A DNA stretch of 64,000 bases, from the NCBI GenBank assembly GCA_965204405.1, contig CBDBEN010000002.1:372001-436000 (forward strand), read 5' to 3'. This document shows, in pieces, positions 1-9,661 of the stretch. The first letter of the stretch is position 1. Each line of letters opens with the position of its first letter. Origin of the DNA: JANQPX01 sp965204405 (GTDB lineage: Bacteria; Pseudomonadota; Alphaproteobacteria; Geminicoccales; Geminicoccaceae). Under the pieces are notes generated by a model. That model saw only the letters and a program-made list of their open reading frames with translations. It ran no database searches and had not been told where the DNA came from. A program made the translations under genes and the position numbers.

Positions 1-1
1 C

Positions 2-376
2 GACATCGCCTTGGTGAAAAAACTCTTCAAGCAAATCGGCAAGGATCTTTTGGAACATCCCGAAGTCGGGCCGGACTTCCTGGCACCGTTCAAATCCCAG
101 GGTGTGTTCGCCGTTGACGACAGCGCGCTGATCATCCGTGCCAAATTCACCGCCATGCCCGGCAAGCAGTTCCTGATCAAACGCGAAGCCTATCAGGCCG
201 TGCAAAAAGCGTTTGCCGAGAACGGTATCGAATTTGCCCGAAAGCAGGTCATGGTGCAGATCCCGGAAGACAACGGCACCACCATGGAAGACCCGGAGAA
301 ACTCAAGCAAGCCGCAGCCTCGGCTCTTGCTCACGAAGAAGCCGATGGGCCAGAGGCCAAACCCAACCCGGCATAG
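2..376 (+). CDS. MscS-family mechanosensitive channel, C-terminal fragment
   Basis: The reading frame is open from the left edge of the window, so this is the 3' end of a gene whose start lies outside. The visible part has the alpha/beta cytoplasmic vestibule of MscS channels: a strand-rich stretch (ALIIRAKFTAMPGKQ) followed by the helix with REAYQAVQKAFAENGIEF that closes the domain, then an acidic, Ala/Pro-rich tail. The family opens under membrane tension to release solutes on osmotic downshock. The pore-lining helices are not in the window. An in-frame TTG at 11 is not a credible start because the protein would lack its membrane part. Confidence 0.8.
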   Translation, partial: DIALVKKLFKQIGKDLLEHPEVGPDFLAPFKSQGVFAVDDSALIIRAKFTAMPGKQFLIKREAYQAVQKAFAENGIEFARKQVMVQIPEDNGTTMEDPEKLKQAAASALAHEEADGPEAKPNPA

Positions 377-520
377 ATTGGTTGTGGCCCGAGGCAGAGC
401 CGACTGCAGCGATGATCGAATTAATCTTCCAGCGATATCGGAAGGCAACCGCCGGGTGGGAATCGGTCACATCAGGATGTTCATGAAATGTGCTAAGCTA
501 TCACAATCAAAGCTTTCCCA

Positions 521-3500
521 GTGAGTTGTTACCCGATGCCAGCTGATATGAAACCGTCCCGGAGATTGTCCGCATTCACACCTGAGGCGTTGCATCGGGC
601 GCTTGGGCAGGGAAAGGCGGGGTGCTTCGCATTTGAGGGAGCTGCCCTCTTTGCCGATATTTCCGGCTACACCATGCTTGCCGAAGAACTCTGCGGACAA
701 GGCACCACGGGGCGCGAGCAACTGAGCCGTATTCTGAACGATGCTTTCTCTTTTTATGTCGACTGCGTGCATGCCGAAAACGGTGAGATAGCCAGCTTCG
801 CAGGTGACGGTTTTCTGGCTTATTGGCCGGCAGCGAACAAGCCACTCTCGGCCGTCCTGGCGTCGGCGGAAAGATGTGCGTCGGCGCTGCATGGATCCGA
901 GCAACGGTCGTCGAACACTGGTCCCAACTATCCGAGCGTGCATATCGGCATCGCTGCGGGACCACTTTGGGCGGCTCAGCTAGGCGGAGTAGATGGCGTC
1001 TGGCATAGAATTCTGGCCGGCGCTGCCGCCGCCAAGGCCTTCGATGCCGCCGCCAAAGCCGGTCCTGGAGAAACGGTACGAATACCTGCTGATAGCTACG
1101 ATGAAAGCGCCGAAGACGTTGTATCGGGCTTGAGTGAGGCTGCGGCCTGGTTCGTGCCATCGGAACATAAGGTGTCGAAGGGCGATGTCTCCATCATCGA
1201 GGATAACGGTATGGTGCCGCGCGTCGTCCGGGAATGGTGGTCCGACAAATGGGCCCTTTGGTTGCCGCAGATCAGAAATATCTCTGCTTTGTTCGTCAAG
1301 ATCGGTGGCCTGATGCCCGAAGCCGACGACAGCTTGGAGCACTATCAGGAGGCTATTGCCGGGCTGCAGCGCGCTATTCGTCCCTATACGGCATCCACCG
1401 GCACGCTCGTGGCGGATGACAAGGGGCTGGTCTTCAAGCTCTGTTTCGGCATGCCCTACAACACCCATCGCGACGACCGCGTTCAAGCGCTCCGCTCGGC
1501 GCTGGCGATCAACCAGATACTGGGCAAGCTTGGTTTTCACTGTACTTGCGGTGTTGCAAACGGCGAGGGGGTCTGCATGCCGCTAGGCGGCAGCGATCGT
1601 CTGGACTATGCCGCCATCGGCCGATTCGCACATCTCGCTGCTCGCCTCATGGATAGCTCGAAAGCGGGCGTTCTTTGCACCCGCGACGTCGCCGAGCAGG
1701 CGAGGCGGGAGGTGAGCCTGATCCATCGATCGCCGATCATGCTGAAGGGTGTTCGGGATCCGGTTGAAATTTATGAGGTCCAGGCGGTATCGGCCGAGCG
1801 GGTCGACGGTAAGCCGATGCTCGGACGGTCGGCGGAGCTTACCGTGATCGACGATCATCTCGACCGGCTGCGATCGGGGCAAGGCAGCATCGTCCATATC
1901 CTGGGCGATGCCGGCATCGGCAAAACCACGCTGATCCAGGCTCTTGTCAGCTCGGCAACGGCAGCCGATCTCACGGTTCTGGCGGGCAGCTCGACAATGA
2001 GCGAAGTCGTGGTGTCCTACAGGGCATGGCGGTCAGTTTTCGCCCGTCTGCTGGGTCTTGATGACGAGACGGGTGTGGCAAGGCCAGTCAACGAAGACAT
2101 CGATATCAAGCTTGAGGGCTTGCCTGACGATCAGCAGAAACTGCTGCCACTCCTAAATGCAGTGCTTCCGGGCGTCGTTCGTCAGCGTACCGACATCGAA
2201 AGACTGTCCGGGGAGGCGCGTGTCGATGCCACGCTGACCCTGCTGACCGGACTTTTTCGTTTCCTGGTTCCGCCCGGCTGCATTCTTGTGCTCGAAGATT
2301 GCCATTGGATGGACTCCGCCTCCTGGAGGCTGCTGCAGCGTTTGACAACTGTCGCACCCGACATGCTGGTTGTGCTGACCAGCCGGCCGCATCCTGATAA
2401 GCCGATCTTCTCCTCTCTGAAGGCTCTGCCGCGCTTTGCCGAGCTTCACCTTCAGCCTCTCGATCAGGCACTGATCAGGCAGCTTGTTACAACACGGATA
2501 TCCCTTGATGCGACCAGGCCACATCGCTCGTCATGGGTCGATGAAGCCGTTCGCCTGGCGATGGGCAACCCTCTGTTTGCCCAGGAATATGCCTACCTCG
2601 CTTGGACCCGGCGGCAAGCGGGAAGCGGTCCAGCACGGGAGCTCGGCGAAGGAAGCGAGGCGACCGTTCCCATGACGCTGCACAGCCTGATCACCAGCCG
2701 GCTGGACTCTCTGGCCCCGCGGCAGCTCATCACGCTCAAAGCGGCAAGTGCGATCGGCAACCGGTTCGACCTGCCGCTTCTCGGTAAAGTCATTCCAGAC
2801 AGACCGGGGCCGAGCGAGCTTTTTTCGATCATGACGGAGTTGGCACAGCATCATATCGTTCTGGTGGCCGATGAAGACACCAAGACCTATGCCTTCCAGC
2901 ACGATCTCATTCGTGAAGTGGTGTATGGGCAGCTAACCCGCCAGCAAAAGCAGGATCTTCACGACCGGGCGGCGAAGGCGATCGAAGTGGTTCATGGCGA
3001 TCGGCTGGACACCCAATTCGCCCTGTTGGCAGATCATTGGGACAAAGCTGATAACGGGTCGCAGACGATGAAATATGCCGAATTGGCTGCGGCACAAGCG
3101 CTTGGCTCCGGCGGCTATATCGAAGCGCATCGGCTGCTCGGTCTTTGCTTCAAGCAAGCAGACGCCAATGATCTGCATTGGATGCAGATGTCGAGGCGTA
3201 TTCGCTGGCATCGTCTTGCCGCGGACGCGCATTTCGGTCTCGGCAATATCGAGGAGCGTGGCAAGGCTGCGCAGATAGCACTCCGCATCATCGGAACGCC
3301 GCATGCAAGAACGCGCGCCGGTCATCTTGGCGGGGCGCTGTTGAGGCTGGCTGCCTGGTGGAGTGCCGGCCGGCTCGGTCTCGGGCGATCACCGACCGAC
3401 ACGGAGCTTGCCCTGGAGGTCGCCAGGATCTATCGGCATAGTGCTGCCGTGGCCTGGTTTTCCAACGATCCGATCACCATGGCTGCTGACAGCATCAACG

Positions 3501-4507
3501 CTCTTTATTATGCCGAACGGGCGGCCCCTTCCGATGTCCTTGCCGGGGCTTGCGTCGAGTTCGGTGGTATTTTGGGGCTGCTTGGCCTGCGCTACCCCGG
3601 TCGCACCTTGATGCGCCGCGCGCTCGCGATCAGCGAGGAGGCAGGCGATCGCTCGAGTCTTGCCTATGCTCATCTTCTCATCTGTCTATTCGAGGTGGGC
3701 ATCGGCGAGTGGGCGGCGACCGATCGGCATGCTCTGGTCTGTGAAAAGCTCTGTGATCAGGTCGGTGATCGCGTCAACTGGTCCAACGTTCAGGCCATTC
3801 GATTTTGGTCCCAATACTATCGCGGATCGCTCGATGTAGCCAAAGCTCTGGCCGAACGCCTGAGGCGCTATGCCGATGAAGGCGGGAACAATCAGCACAA
3901 AGCCTGGGGACATCGGTTTTGCGCTGCCTGTGATCTCCGTCGCGGACAGCCATCCTCGGCAGTTCATCATCTGGAGCAGGCGCTCGATGCCCTCGGTAAT
4001 GCGCGGGCGATCAATGAGACACTGCCGGTCCTCGGGCTTCTCGCCCTCGCACGTTTCCGCAGCGGTGACCGTGGAAGGGCCTTCGAGGATGCGCTCGAGG
4101 GCTTCGAGCAGATGGAAAGTGTATCGCGGCCGACCGGTCATGCCACGCTCGAGGGGTATGCAGCTCTCACCGAAGTCGCGTTTCATGCGCTGCTGGAAGA
4201 CCGGCAATCTCCCACTTGGCAGTCAGCTTTTAGGACCTGTCTGCAAAGTTTGCAGCGCTATCAGCGTGTCTTTAGGATCGGCAAGCCCCGTTACTACATC
4301 TGGCTCGGGCTTTGGCGGGCTCTCGAAGACAGACCTCAGGCCAGCAGGCGAAAGCTTGAGAAGGCCTATATGATCGCCGGCAGGCTCGCCATGCCGTGGG
4401 AGCGGGACCTTGCGGCCATGGCGCTTCGGATCGGGCCGACACAGTTCCTGGACGATCTCCGGCATCAGGCCGCCGAGACGGCCTCTCCGGCTGCAACTGT
4501 GCGCTGA
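521..4507 (+). CDS. Nucleotide-cyclase-like domains fused to a P-loop ATPase and helical repeats
   Basis: A 1328-residue cytoplasmic signalling protein. Residues about 35-190 form a class III cyclase homology domain with both metal-binding aspartates visible (FADISGY at 44, FAGDGF at 93). A second cyclase-like domain at about 250-420 ends in DYAAIGRFAHLAARL, where the usual catalytic Asn is His. An AAA/STAND-type ATPase follows, with Walker A GDAGIGKTT near 461 and Walker B ILVLEDCHWMD near 588. The last 500 residues are helical, TPR-like. Homologues of this layout are annotated as adenylate/guanylate cyclases with AAA and TPR regions; whether this one makes cyclic nucleotide is doubtful given the altered second domain. 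The start is GTG at 521, with ATG at 536 as an alternative. Its 3' end overlaps the convergent hydrolase gene by 43 bp. Confidence 0.8.
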   Translation: MSCYPMPADMKPSRRLSAFTPEALHRALGQGKAGCFAFEGAALFADISGYTMLAEELCGQGTTGREQLSRILNDAFSFYVDCVHAENGEIASFAGDGFLAYWPAANKPLSAVLASAERCASALHGSEQRSSNTGPNYPSVHIGIAAGPLWAAQLGGVDGVWHRILAGAAAAKAFDAAAKAGPGETVRIPADSYDESAEDVVSGLSEAAAWFVPSEHKVSKGDVSIIEDNGMVPRVVREWWSDKWALWLPQIRNISALFVKIGGLMPEADDSLEHYQEAIAGLQRAIRPYTASTGTLVADDKGLVFKLCFGMPYNTHRDDRVQALRSALAINQILGKLGFHCTCGVANGEGVCMPLGGSDRLDYAAIGRFAHLAARLMDSSKAGVLCTRDVAEQARREVSLIHRSPIMLKGVRDPVEIYEVQAVSAERVDGKPMLGRSAELTVIDDHLDRLRSGQGSIVHILGDAGIGKTTLIQALVSSATAADLTVLAGSSTMSEVVVSYRAWRSVFARLLGLDDETGVARPVNEDIDIKLEGLPDDQQKLLPLLNAVLPGVVRQRTDIERLSGEARVDATLTLLTGLFRFLVPPGCILVLEDCHWMDSASWRLLQRLTTVAPDMLVVLTSRPHPDKPIFSSLKALPRFAELHLQPLDQALIRQLVTTRISLDATRPHRSSWVDEAVRLAMGNPLFAQEYAYLAWTRRQAGSGPARELGEGSEATVPMTLHSLITSRLDSLAPRQLITLKAASAIGNRFDLPLLGKVIPDRPGPSELFSIMTELAQHHIVLVADEDTKTYAFQHDLIREVVYGQLTRQQKQDLHDRAAKAIEVVHGDRLDTQFALLADHWDKADNGSQTMKYAELAAAQALGSGGYIEAHRLLGLCFKQADANDLHWMQMSRRIRWHRLAADAHFGLGNIEERGKAAQIALRIIGTPHARTRAGHLGGALLRLAAWWSAGRLGLGRSPTDTELALEVARIYRHSAAVAWFSNDPITMAADSINALYYAERAAPSDVLAGACVEFGGILGLLGLRYPGRTLMRRALAISEEAGDRSSLAYAHLLICLFEVGIGEWAATDRHALVCEKLCDQVGDRVNWSNVQAIRFWSQYYRGSLDVAKALAERLRRYADEGGNNQHKAWGHRFCAACDLRRGQPSSAVHHLEQALDALGNARAINETLPVLGLLALARFRSGDRGRAFEDALEGFEQMESVSRPTGHATLEGYAALTEVAFHALLEDRQSPTWQSAFRTCLQSLQRYQRVFRIGKPRYYIWLGLWRALEDRPQASRRKLEKAYMIAGRLAMPWERDLAAMALRIGPTQFLDDLRHQAAETASPAATVR

Positions 4508-6129
4508 TCGCCCTTCTCCTCTAAAGGCTGGTCTCGCTCGCTCGATTTTGCATCGGGAAGCCCCGAAAGGATCGTCGGAAAGATATCCGTCGCAGCACAT
4601 TTTCCCCAAAGGAGGTCCTGGTGACCATAGTCGATGAAGACATGTTTCTTCCAGGCATGGCGCCGGCGCTTAGGGTTGCGGGCCAGCCATTCGGCCATGC
4701 GATCGATGCAGTCCCGATGCCAGAGCCGATTGAGGCCGCCGCTGACTAAGGCGAGCCGATCCAGCCGGTCGAATCCTCCGTAGCCGGAGCTGCCGTTGAT
4801 CAGTGGTTCGGGGAGAGCATCGCTGCCTCCTTGAAGCGTCGCAACGCCTCGGCGGAGATTCTCGGCGCCATGCTGATGAAGGTGCAGCGCCATCGGTCCG
4901 AACAAGGTCGGCAGCAGCGGCTCGTCAAGATTGACTCGGCCGACATTGCCGATCGACTGCCCGTCCGCGAACAGTCTCTGCCCTTCCTCGAATCTCCCCT
5001 TGCAGCGCCAAAGGGCAAGTTCAGAGTCAGGAGCGCCGCTGAAATCATAGGCCAGCTCGCCGCTGGCGATGGTCTTTGCACCGTCCTTGACTTCTATTCG
5101 TGTGCCTTGCGACAATCCCTCGCCATCACCGCCTTCGATCGTTAGCTTAGTAATCGTGTTGTGGATCTCCGGGATGAGATTGCCCTCCTGATAGGGCTCC
5201 CCGAACATGAAGCTGATGCGATTGAACATCTCTCGGACGTAGCAGTCCCTTTGCATGATGTTCTCTTGAAGCAGGCGCTCGCGCGCATAGGGGTGACGCC
5301 AGGCCTGGTAAAGCTTCTCGAGCTGACCGGGCCAGGGGTTCACCAGCCGCCATCGCGTTTCGCCGGTAGCCGGATTGACCGCCGGTATGCCGTCTTCCCT
5401 GACGACGGTCGGATCTAGGAAACGGCGCTTCTTCTGATCGGCGATCACACGCTGCAGAAGATGCGCTTCGGCTTTCAGGCGCCCATTGAGGTTCATCTGA
5501 TAGAAGAGGCCAATGGTCATCAGGACCACGTGGGAGAGACGGTCAGTCAGATCGAACTGGTCTTCCTCACCGGTGCCTGCCTGAAGCAGTGCCTCTGCTA
5601 GAATGGCGCTGCCCATGCAAAAACCGACGGCGGCAATTTTCGGGAGCGGCTTGCCCCGCCTTTCCTTCATCATGACAATATCGATGGCGGCGATCGCAGC
5701 CTTGATGTCATGCTTGGCAGCATCGTTGAAATTGAACAGCTCGCCTTTAGGTACTTCCCCAGCCGACCGGCCCTTCAGCCTTTCGACGACATGATGGCTG
5801 CTTCGCCAATCCAAAAGCCATGGCTCGAAACCATGATTGAAGAGATAGTCGACGAAGTTCGGCGTGCCGCCGCCACTGCCAGGTCTCGGTGTCAAAAATG
5901 TGTCCGCCCCGGCACTCGCACCATGGAGCAGGAGGACGGGGGGAGCCCCTGGATTGGGTTTGCGATGGAGCAGAAGCTCGACCTCGTCCTCGGTAACCAA
6001 GTGCTCGCGCGGGGGGACATCTGCTGTGCCGTCTTTCGATAATCGACAATCGAAGGGGATGATCTCGAGATCGGGATCGATCCGCTGCAGCACGGTCTTC
6101 TCAAATTCCTTTGGTGGGGTCGAAGACAT
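4465..6129 (-). CDS. Alpha/beta hydrolase with PHA-synthase-like Cys nucleophile
   Basis: Last gene of a three-gene minus-strand operon; its ATG lies 29 bp inside the end of the GMC oxidoreductase gene, which suggests translational coupling. The 554-residue protein has an oxyanion-region VLLLHGASAG at about 65-74 and a nucleophile elbow GFCMGS with Cys171 where lipases have Ser. Cys there is typical of polyhydroxyalkanoate synthases. A late His lies in DYGHQDLLWG near the C-terminus. A strand-rich insert follows at about residue 310-400. No signal peptide is seen. Known: alpha/beta hydrolases of this type transfer or hydrolyse acyl groups. Inferred: it acts on a product of the adjacent oxidoreductase, possibly a sterol- or lipid-like substrate. 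It lacks the overall pattern of a canonical PhaC, so PHA synthesis is not claimed. Confidence 0.75.
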   Translation of the reverse strand: MSSTPPKEFEKTVLQRIDPDLEIIPFDCRLSKDGTADVPPREHLVTEDEVELLLHRKPNPGAPPVLLLHGASAGADTFLTPRPGSGGGTPNFVDYLFNHGFEPWLLDWRSSHHVVERLKGRSAGEVPKGELFNFNDAAKHDIKAAIAAIDIVMMKERRGKPLPKIAAVGFCMGSAILAEALLQAGTGEEDQFDLTDRLSHVVLMTIGLFYQMNLNGRLKAEAHLLQRVIADQKKRRFLDPTVVREDGIPAVNPATGETRWRLVNPWPGQLEKLYQAWRHPYARERLLQENIMQRDCYVREMFNRISFMFGEPYQEGNLIPEIHNTITKLTIEGGDGEGLSQGTRIEVKDGAKTIASGELAYDFSGAPDSELALWRCKGRFEEGQRLFADGQSIGNVGRVNLDEPLLPTLFGPMALHLHQHGAENLRRGVATLQGGSDALPEPLINGSSGYGGFDRLDRLALVSGGLNRLWHRDCIDRMAEWLARNPKRRRHAWKKHVFIDYGHQDLLWGKCAATDIFPTILSGLPDAKSSERDQPLEEKGDQRTVAAGEAVSAA

Positions 6130-9100
6130 TCTTCAACATGTCCTTCATGAGATCCGGGCGGCTGACATAGATCCCGGCCAGTTCCTCGGCGTAATATTTG
6201 ACGAAGGCAGCATAGGCCCAGCTTCGTCTCGCCTGGTCGGCGTCGGCCGGCGTGATGGTGATCGAGCGCAGTTGCTTTTCGAGAAAGTCAATCGGTGCAA
6301 GGCGCATGATGCCGCGCTGGGACAGCGGTGCTCCTGGCAAGCCATCATCGAAAATATCGACATACAAGGTTGCCAGGTCCTGCCAGACGTCGAAACGCGA
6401 ATCCTCTCGAACGATCTTGGCCGCCTCGATGATACGCCGCTGATCGCCATCTTCGCCGGAGCCTCGGACGACCAGGCGGTATCGGAAGTAACGTGTGCTG
6501 TCCTTGTCCCGATCCTGGTGCTCGTCAGCCATCGCCGGTGCATGGAAAAAGCGAAGATAGCTTCCCTCGGGCTGGACGTCGAAGCGCTGTCCGTCGATCG
6601 TCACGCTGCCCGTGAGTCTGACCTTCTCGGCAACGCTTCGGCGCTGCACACGCAAGAATCGCTCAAGATCATCGATGGTCACGGAGAGGTTCATCGTGAC
6701 CAAGCGGTTAGCTTGTACGCCGCAGTGCTCTGCCAGCTCGAAGGTCTCGCGATTCTCGTCGACGTTTCGAAGCGTCGTCCAATCCATGACGGCAGGCCTG
6801 TCCTGGCCGCCATCTCCTTTCGGACAGTTCGAGGGCGGCGAGAAAAGACCTGAAAGCGTTTCCTTGAACGTCAGTCCAAGGGGGAGGGCGATCGGCGTGG
6901 TCTGCGATTGCCAGGGATCGGGTGTGTTGAGTGGATCGAGGTCGAAGTCAGGTGCTCGCTGTTTGATGGTGTCGAGCCAAGTCCTGACGTCATGTTGAGT
7001 TGGAGCCTTCGAGGCTGGAGGCGCTTCAACAAAGGTCTCGATGAATTTCTCGACCTTAAATTCAGCAACCGCGGCGATGGTGGCTGACGGATTGACCCCG
7101 ACGGCGGTCGGAAAAGCGGCTGCGTCCATGACGTAAAGCCCCTCGCAGCCACAGACCTGCCCGGTCTCCTCTGTGACCCGCATCTCCTCATTCTCATGCA
7201 TGGGACAACCGCCCTGGCTGTGCACGGTGAAGCGCTTTTTCAAGGCGGTCCAAGCGGGGTTGGTGCGCAGTTCTCCTTCCCAGCGCTTGGCGATCGAGCG
7301 TAGCAGACGCTCCTGGGCCGTGCGCGATGACGGGGCAAGCGGAGCCGGCAGGAAGGCTTTAAGACGGTCTGTTGAGCGATCGAAACTTAGGCGGCCGCGA
7401 TATTGATCCCTTCCCATGGTGAGGAGGAGGGCGGTGTGACCATTGCCTTCCCGATATTGCAAGATCCAGCCGACCAGAGGCGCAAGCAGCTGCGCAAGGG
7501 ATGTCGAATTGCTGGGTATGCTGTCCAGAAGAAGCCGGTTGACTTGTTCCGCCAAGGCGATCTCGCTTCCCCAGAGCACCTGGATCCCCTGGCGCAGCAG
7601 GCCTCGAACCAGGGCAACCTGCCTTTCCCTCGACAGATCACCGATACCGGCGACGATGCTGGTCTGAAAGGTCTGTTTGACGGCATCGACATCGAAGCGG
7701 TCGACCAGACGTATGGCGACGTCGTCGAGGACGGCTTCGAGCAGGGGGCCGATCATCGGTGCGAGGGTGCGGGCGAACTGATCCCGATCCCTCGCCAGCG
7801 CATCGAGCAGCCAAGGCGGCAGAAGTTGCGTGAACGAGGCCTGCAGTGGCTGGACACCAGCCAGGATCGCGCCATCGGGAGATTGGTCGTCGGGAACGGT
7901 CGCCAGCTTCCCGGTTTGCTTCGGCACCGCGCCCAGCGATTGCATGGCTGTCAGAAGCGGAAAGCGGGTCGCTTCCTGAGAAGCGGCTAATGCTTCCCGC
8001 TCATGCTCGATGTAGCGGTTGCGCCGCATCCAAAGCGGGCTTTTCATGAAGCCGAGAAGCGGCTCGATATCCGTCGGGTAACCGCCATCCTCGACCAGGA
8101 ACCAATCTTCGAGGGGGCGGCCGTGGCCGAGTGTTTTGCCGAAGCGGATGCGTGTGTCGCCCTTCACGACATAGAGATCCCGGTCCTTCTGGCTATCCGG
8201 AGCCATGCCCTGAACAACCATCATGCCGACACTGTTGGGCGTCGATCCATCGCCGAAATCGAAGAGCGGCGGCTGGACCAGGGATGTTTCGACATCGCCG
8301 CAAAGAATGGTTGCGCCGGGCTGCAGCATGTCGCCGGGCCAGCCATCCTCGGTCTCCACGCATTCAAAATCGATCACCGATAAGGCTCGGCTCTTCGGCT
8401 CCTGATCTGCCTGATGGTCATCGCTTTCTTCGGCCTCGACTTGCCTTTCCCGGCGATAGAGCAAGGCCTTCGTGATCGTCGGCCCGACATCGGCGTGGTG
8501 GGGTTCTTTGCTGTCGAAGATGGCGGCAAGGGAGTCGGCATTGGGATGGTAGCGCGAGCCCAGGCGCTTCCATGTCTTCAGCCGGGTCTCGCGATCCTTG
8601 CAAGCCTCACAATCCTCAATACCCTTGTCATCGCAGCACGTCTTGCTGACCGGCGGCGCGATGACGTTCGACCGCATCAGCAGTTCCGTCGTGTTGACGG
8701 CACCGGCACAGAGAAAGACGTTCTTGGCAAGGCAGGATCTTTTCGTATCCTCGCCGTTCCGATCCGCATTGGTGGTCGCGATCAAACGGTCTTGATAGTG
8801 AACGACGAAGCGGGCGCCTGTACCATCGATGTCCGCGAACCCGGTGCGCCCGATCTCTTTGATGTCGGTAACCTCGGCCAGGGTGCGAATATCGGCGAGC
8901 GGCTCGCCGGTTAGGGAATCCAGGGCGTCCTCGACAATGGCGAGATAGTTGAAGTCGAGCGAATTCTTGGCCCGCTTGCGACAGCCGAGCCAGCATTGAC
9001 CGCGCATGTCGCAGATCTCCTGAGGGCGCCGCCAGGCAGGCTCCAGATCTCCCGGCACGTCTGCGCCATCAGCGTCGAGCTTGTCATTCCTCACGAAGTT

Positions 9101-9661
9101 GACGGCGAGCGGCGGGTCGATCGCCTTGACCGCATCGCGAAGCTCACCGTCGAGGGCAATGTTCTTGAGCTGCTCGGTCTTGCGCAAGCGTGGCGACTTG
9201 GGCATGGGCTGGACGTTGAGCATATAGGCGGCGCGATCATAATAATCGTCCAGCTTTCCGTCGCGATAGACCTCCGGCCAGCCCTGCTCGAAGACCTCCC
9301 TCGGTGCGCGCAGATGGACATTGGCATAGATCAGTGAGCCGCCGCCATAGCCTGCCGCCTGAACCGCGATGACGTCATCCAGGTCGCGAACATCGTACAG
9401 CCCCTGATCGACGGACCACATCCATCTTGCAAGGTCAGGGGGCTGGCCAAGCGGCGCCTCGCCGCCATCGGTATCCAACAGGCTCTCGCTGTTGGGATAC
9501 ATCGGAAAATCACTGGCTTCGAACCGACGGCCCCGCTCAAGCACGCAGATCCGAAGGCCAGCCTGCACCAGACGGGCAGCGGTCACCGCACCTGCGAAGC
9601 CCGTGCCGATCACAACGGCATCGAAGACCTCGCCATGCTGTTCATCAGCCGTCTCGGTCAT
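6101..9661 (-). CDS. Large GMC-family (cholesterol-oxidase-like) oxidoreductase
   Basis: A 1186-residue FAD enzyme, about twice the size of ordinary GMC oxidases. The N-terminus carries the dinucleotide fold VVIGTGFAGAVTAARL (residues 17-32) and the C-terminal half of the catalytic region has HSQGGCPM and LYVMDAAAFPTAVGVNPSA, the usual GMC closing motif for the flavin site. The central part holds a Cys-rich insert (TCCDDKGIEDCEACKD) and the last 280 residues form an extra strand-rich domain I cannot assign. Members oxidise alcohols, sterols or sugars. The start codon overlaps the stop of the upstream phosphatase gene (ATGA), and the stop is overlapped by the downstream hydrolase gene. No signal peptide is visible. 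Its substrate is unknown. Confidence 0.82.
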   Translation of the reverse strand: MTETADEQHGEVFDAVVIGTGFAGAVTAARLVQAGLRICVLERGRRFEASDFPMYPNSESLLDTDGGEAPLGQPPDLARWMWSVDQGLYDVRDLDDVIAVQAAGYGGGSLIYANVHLRAPREVFEQGWPEVYRDGKLDDYYDRAAYMLNVQPMPKSPRLRKTEQLKNIALDGELRDAVKAIDPPLAVNFVRNDKLDADGADVPGDLEPAWRRPQEICDMRGQCWLGCRKRAKNSLDFNYLAIVEDALDSLTGEPLADIRTLAEVTDIKEIGRTGFADIDGTGARFVVHYQDRLIATTNADRNGEDTKRSCLAKNVFLCAGAVNTTELLMRSNVIAPPVSKTCCDDKGIEDCEACKDRETRLKTWKRLGSRYHPNADSLAAIFDSKEPHHADVGPTITKALLYRRERQVEAEESDDHQADQEPKSRALSVIDFECVETEDGWPGDMLQPGATILCGDVETSLVQPPLFDFGDGSTPNSVGMMVVQGMAPDSQKDRDLYVVKGDTRIRFGKTLGHGRPLEDWFLVEDGGYPTDIEPLLGFMKSPLWMRRNRYIEHEREALAASQEATRFPLLTAMQSLGAVPKQTGKLATVPDDQSPDGAILAGVQPLQASFTQLLPPWLLDALARDRDQFARTLAPMIGPLLEAVLDDVAIRLVDRFDVDAVKQTFQTSIVAGIGDLSRERQVALVRGLLRQGIQVLWGSEIALAEQVNRLLLDSIPSNSTSLAQLLAPLVGWILQYREGNGHTALLLTMGRDQYRGRLSFDRSTDRLKAFLPAPLAPSSRTAQERLLRSIAKRWEGELRTNPAWTALKKRFTVHSQGGCPMHENEEMRVTEETGQVCGCEGLYVMDAAAFPTAVGVNPSATIAAVAEFKVEKFIETFVEAPPASKAPTQHDVRTWLDTIKQRAPDFDLDPLNTPDPWQSQTTPIALPLGLTFKETLSGLFSPPSNCPKGDGGQDRPAVMDWTTLRNVDENRETFELAEHCGVQANRLVTMNLSVTIDDLERFLRVQRRSVAEKVRLTGSVTIDGQRFDVQPEGSYLRFFHAPAMADEHQDRDKDSTRYFRYRLVVRGSGEDGDQRRIIEAAKIVREDSRFDVWQDLATLYVDIFDDGLPGAPLSQRGIMRLAPIDFLEKQLRSITITPADADQARRSWAYAAFVKYYAEELAGIYVSRPDLMKDMLKNVFDPTKGI

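Noticed and set aside
5864..6853. A 329-residue plus-strand frame
   Set aside because: Covers the junction of the GMC and hydrolase genes, both of which have clear motifs.
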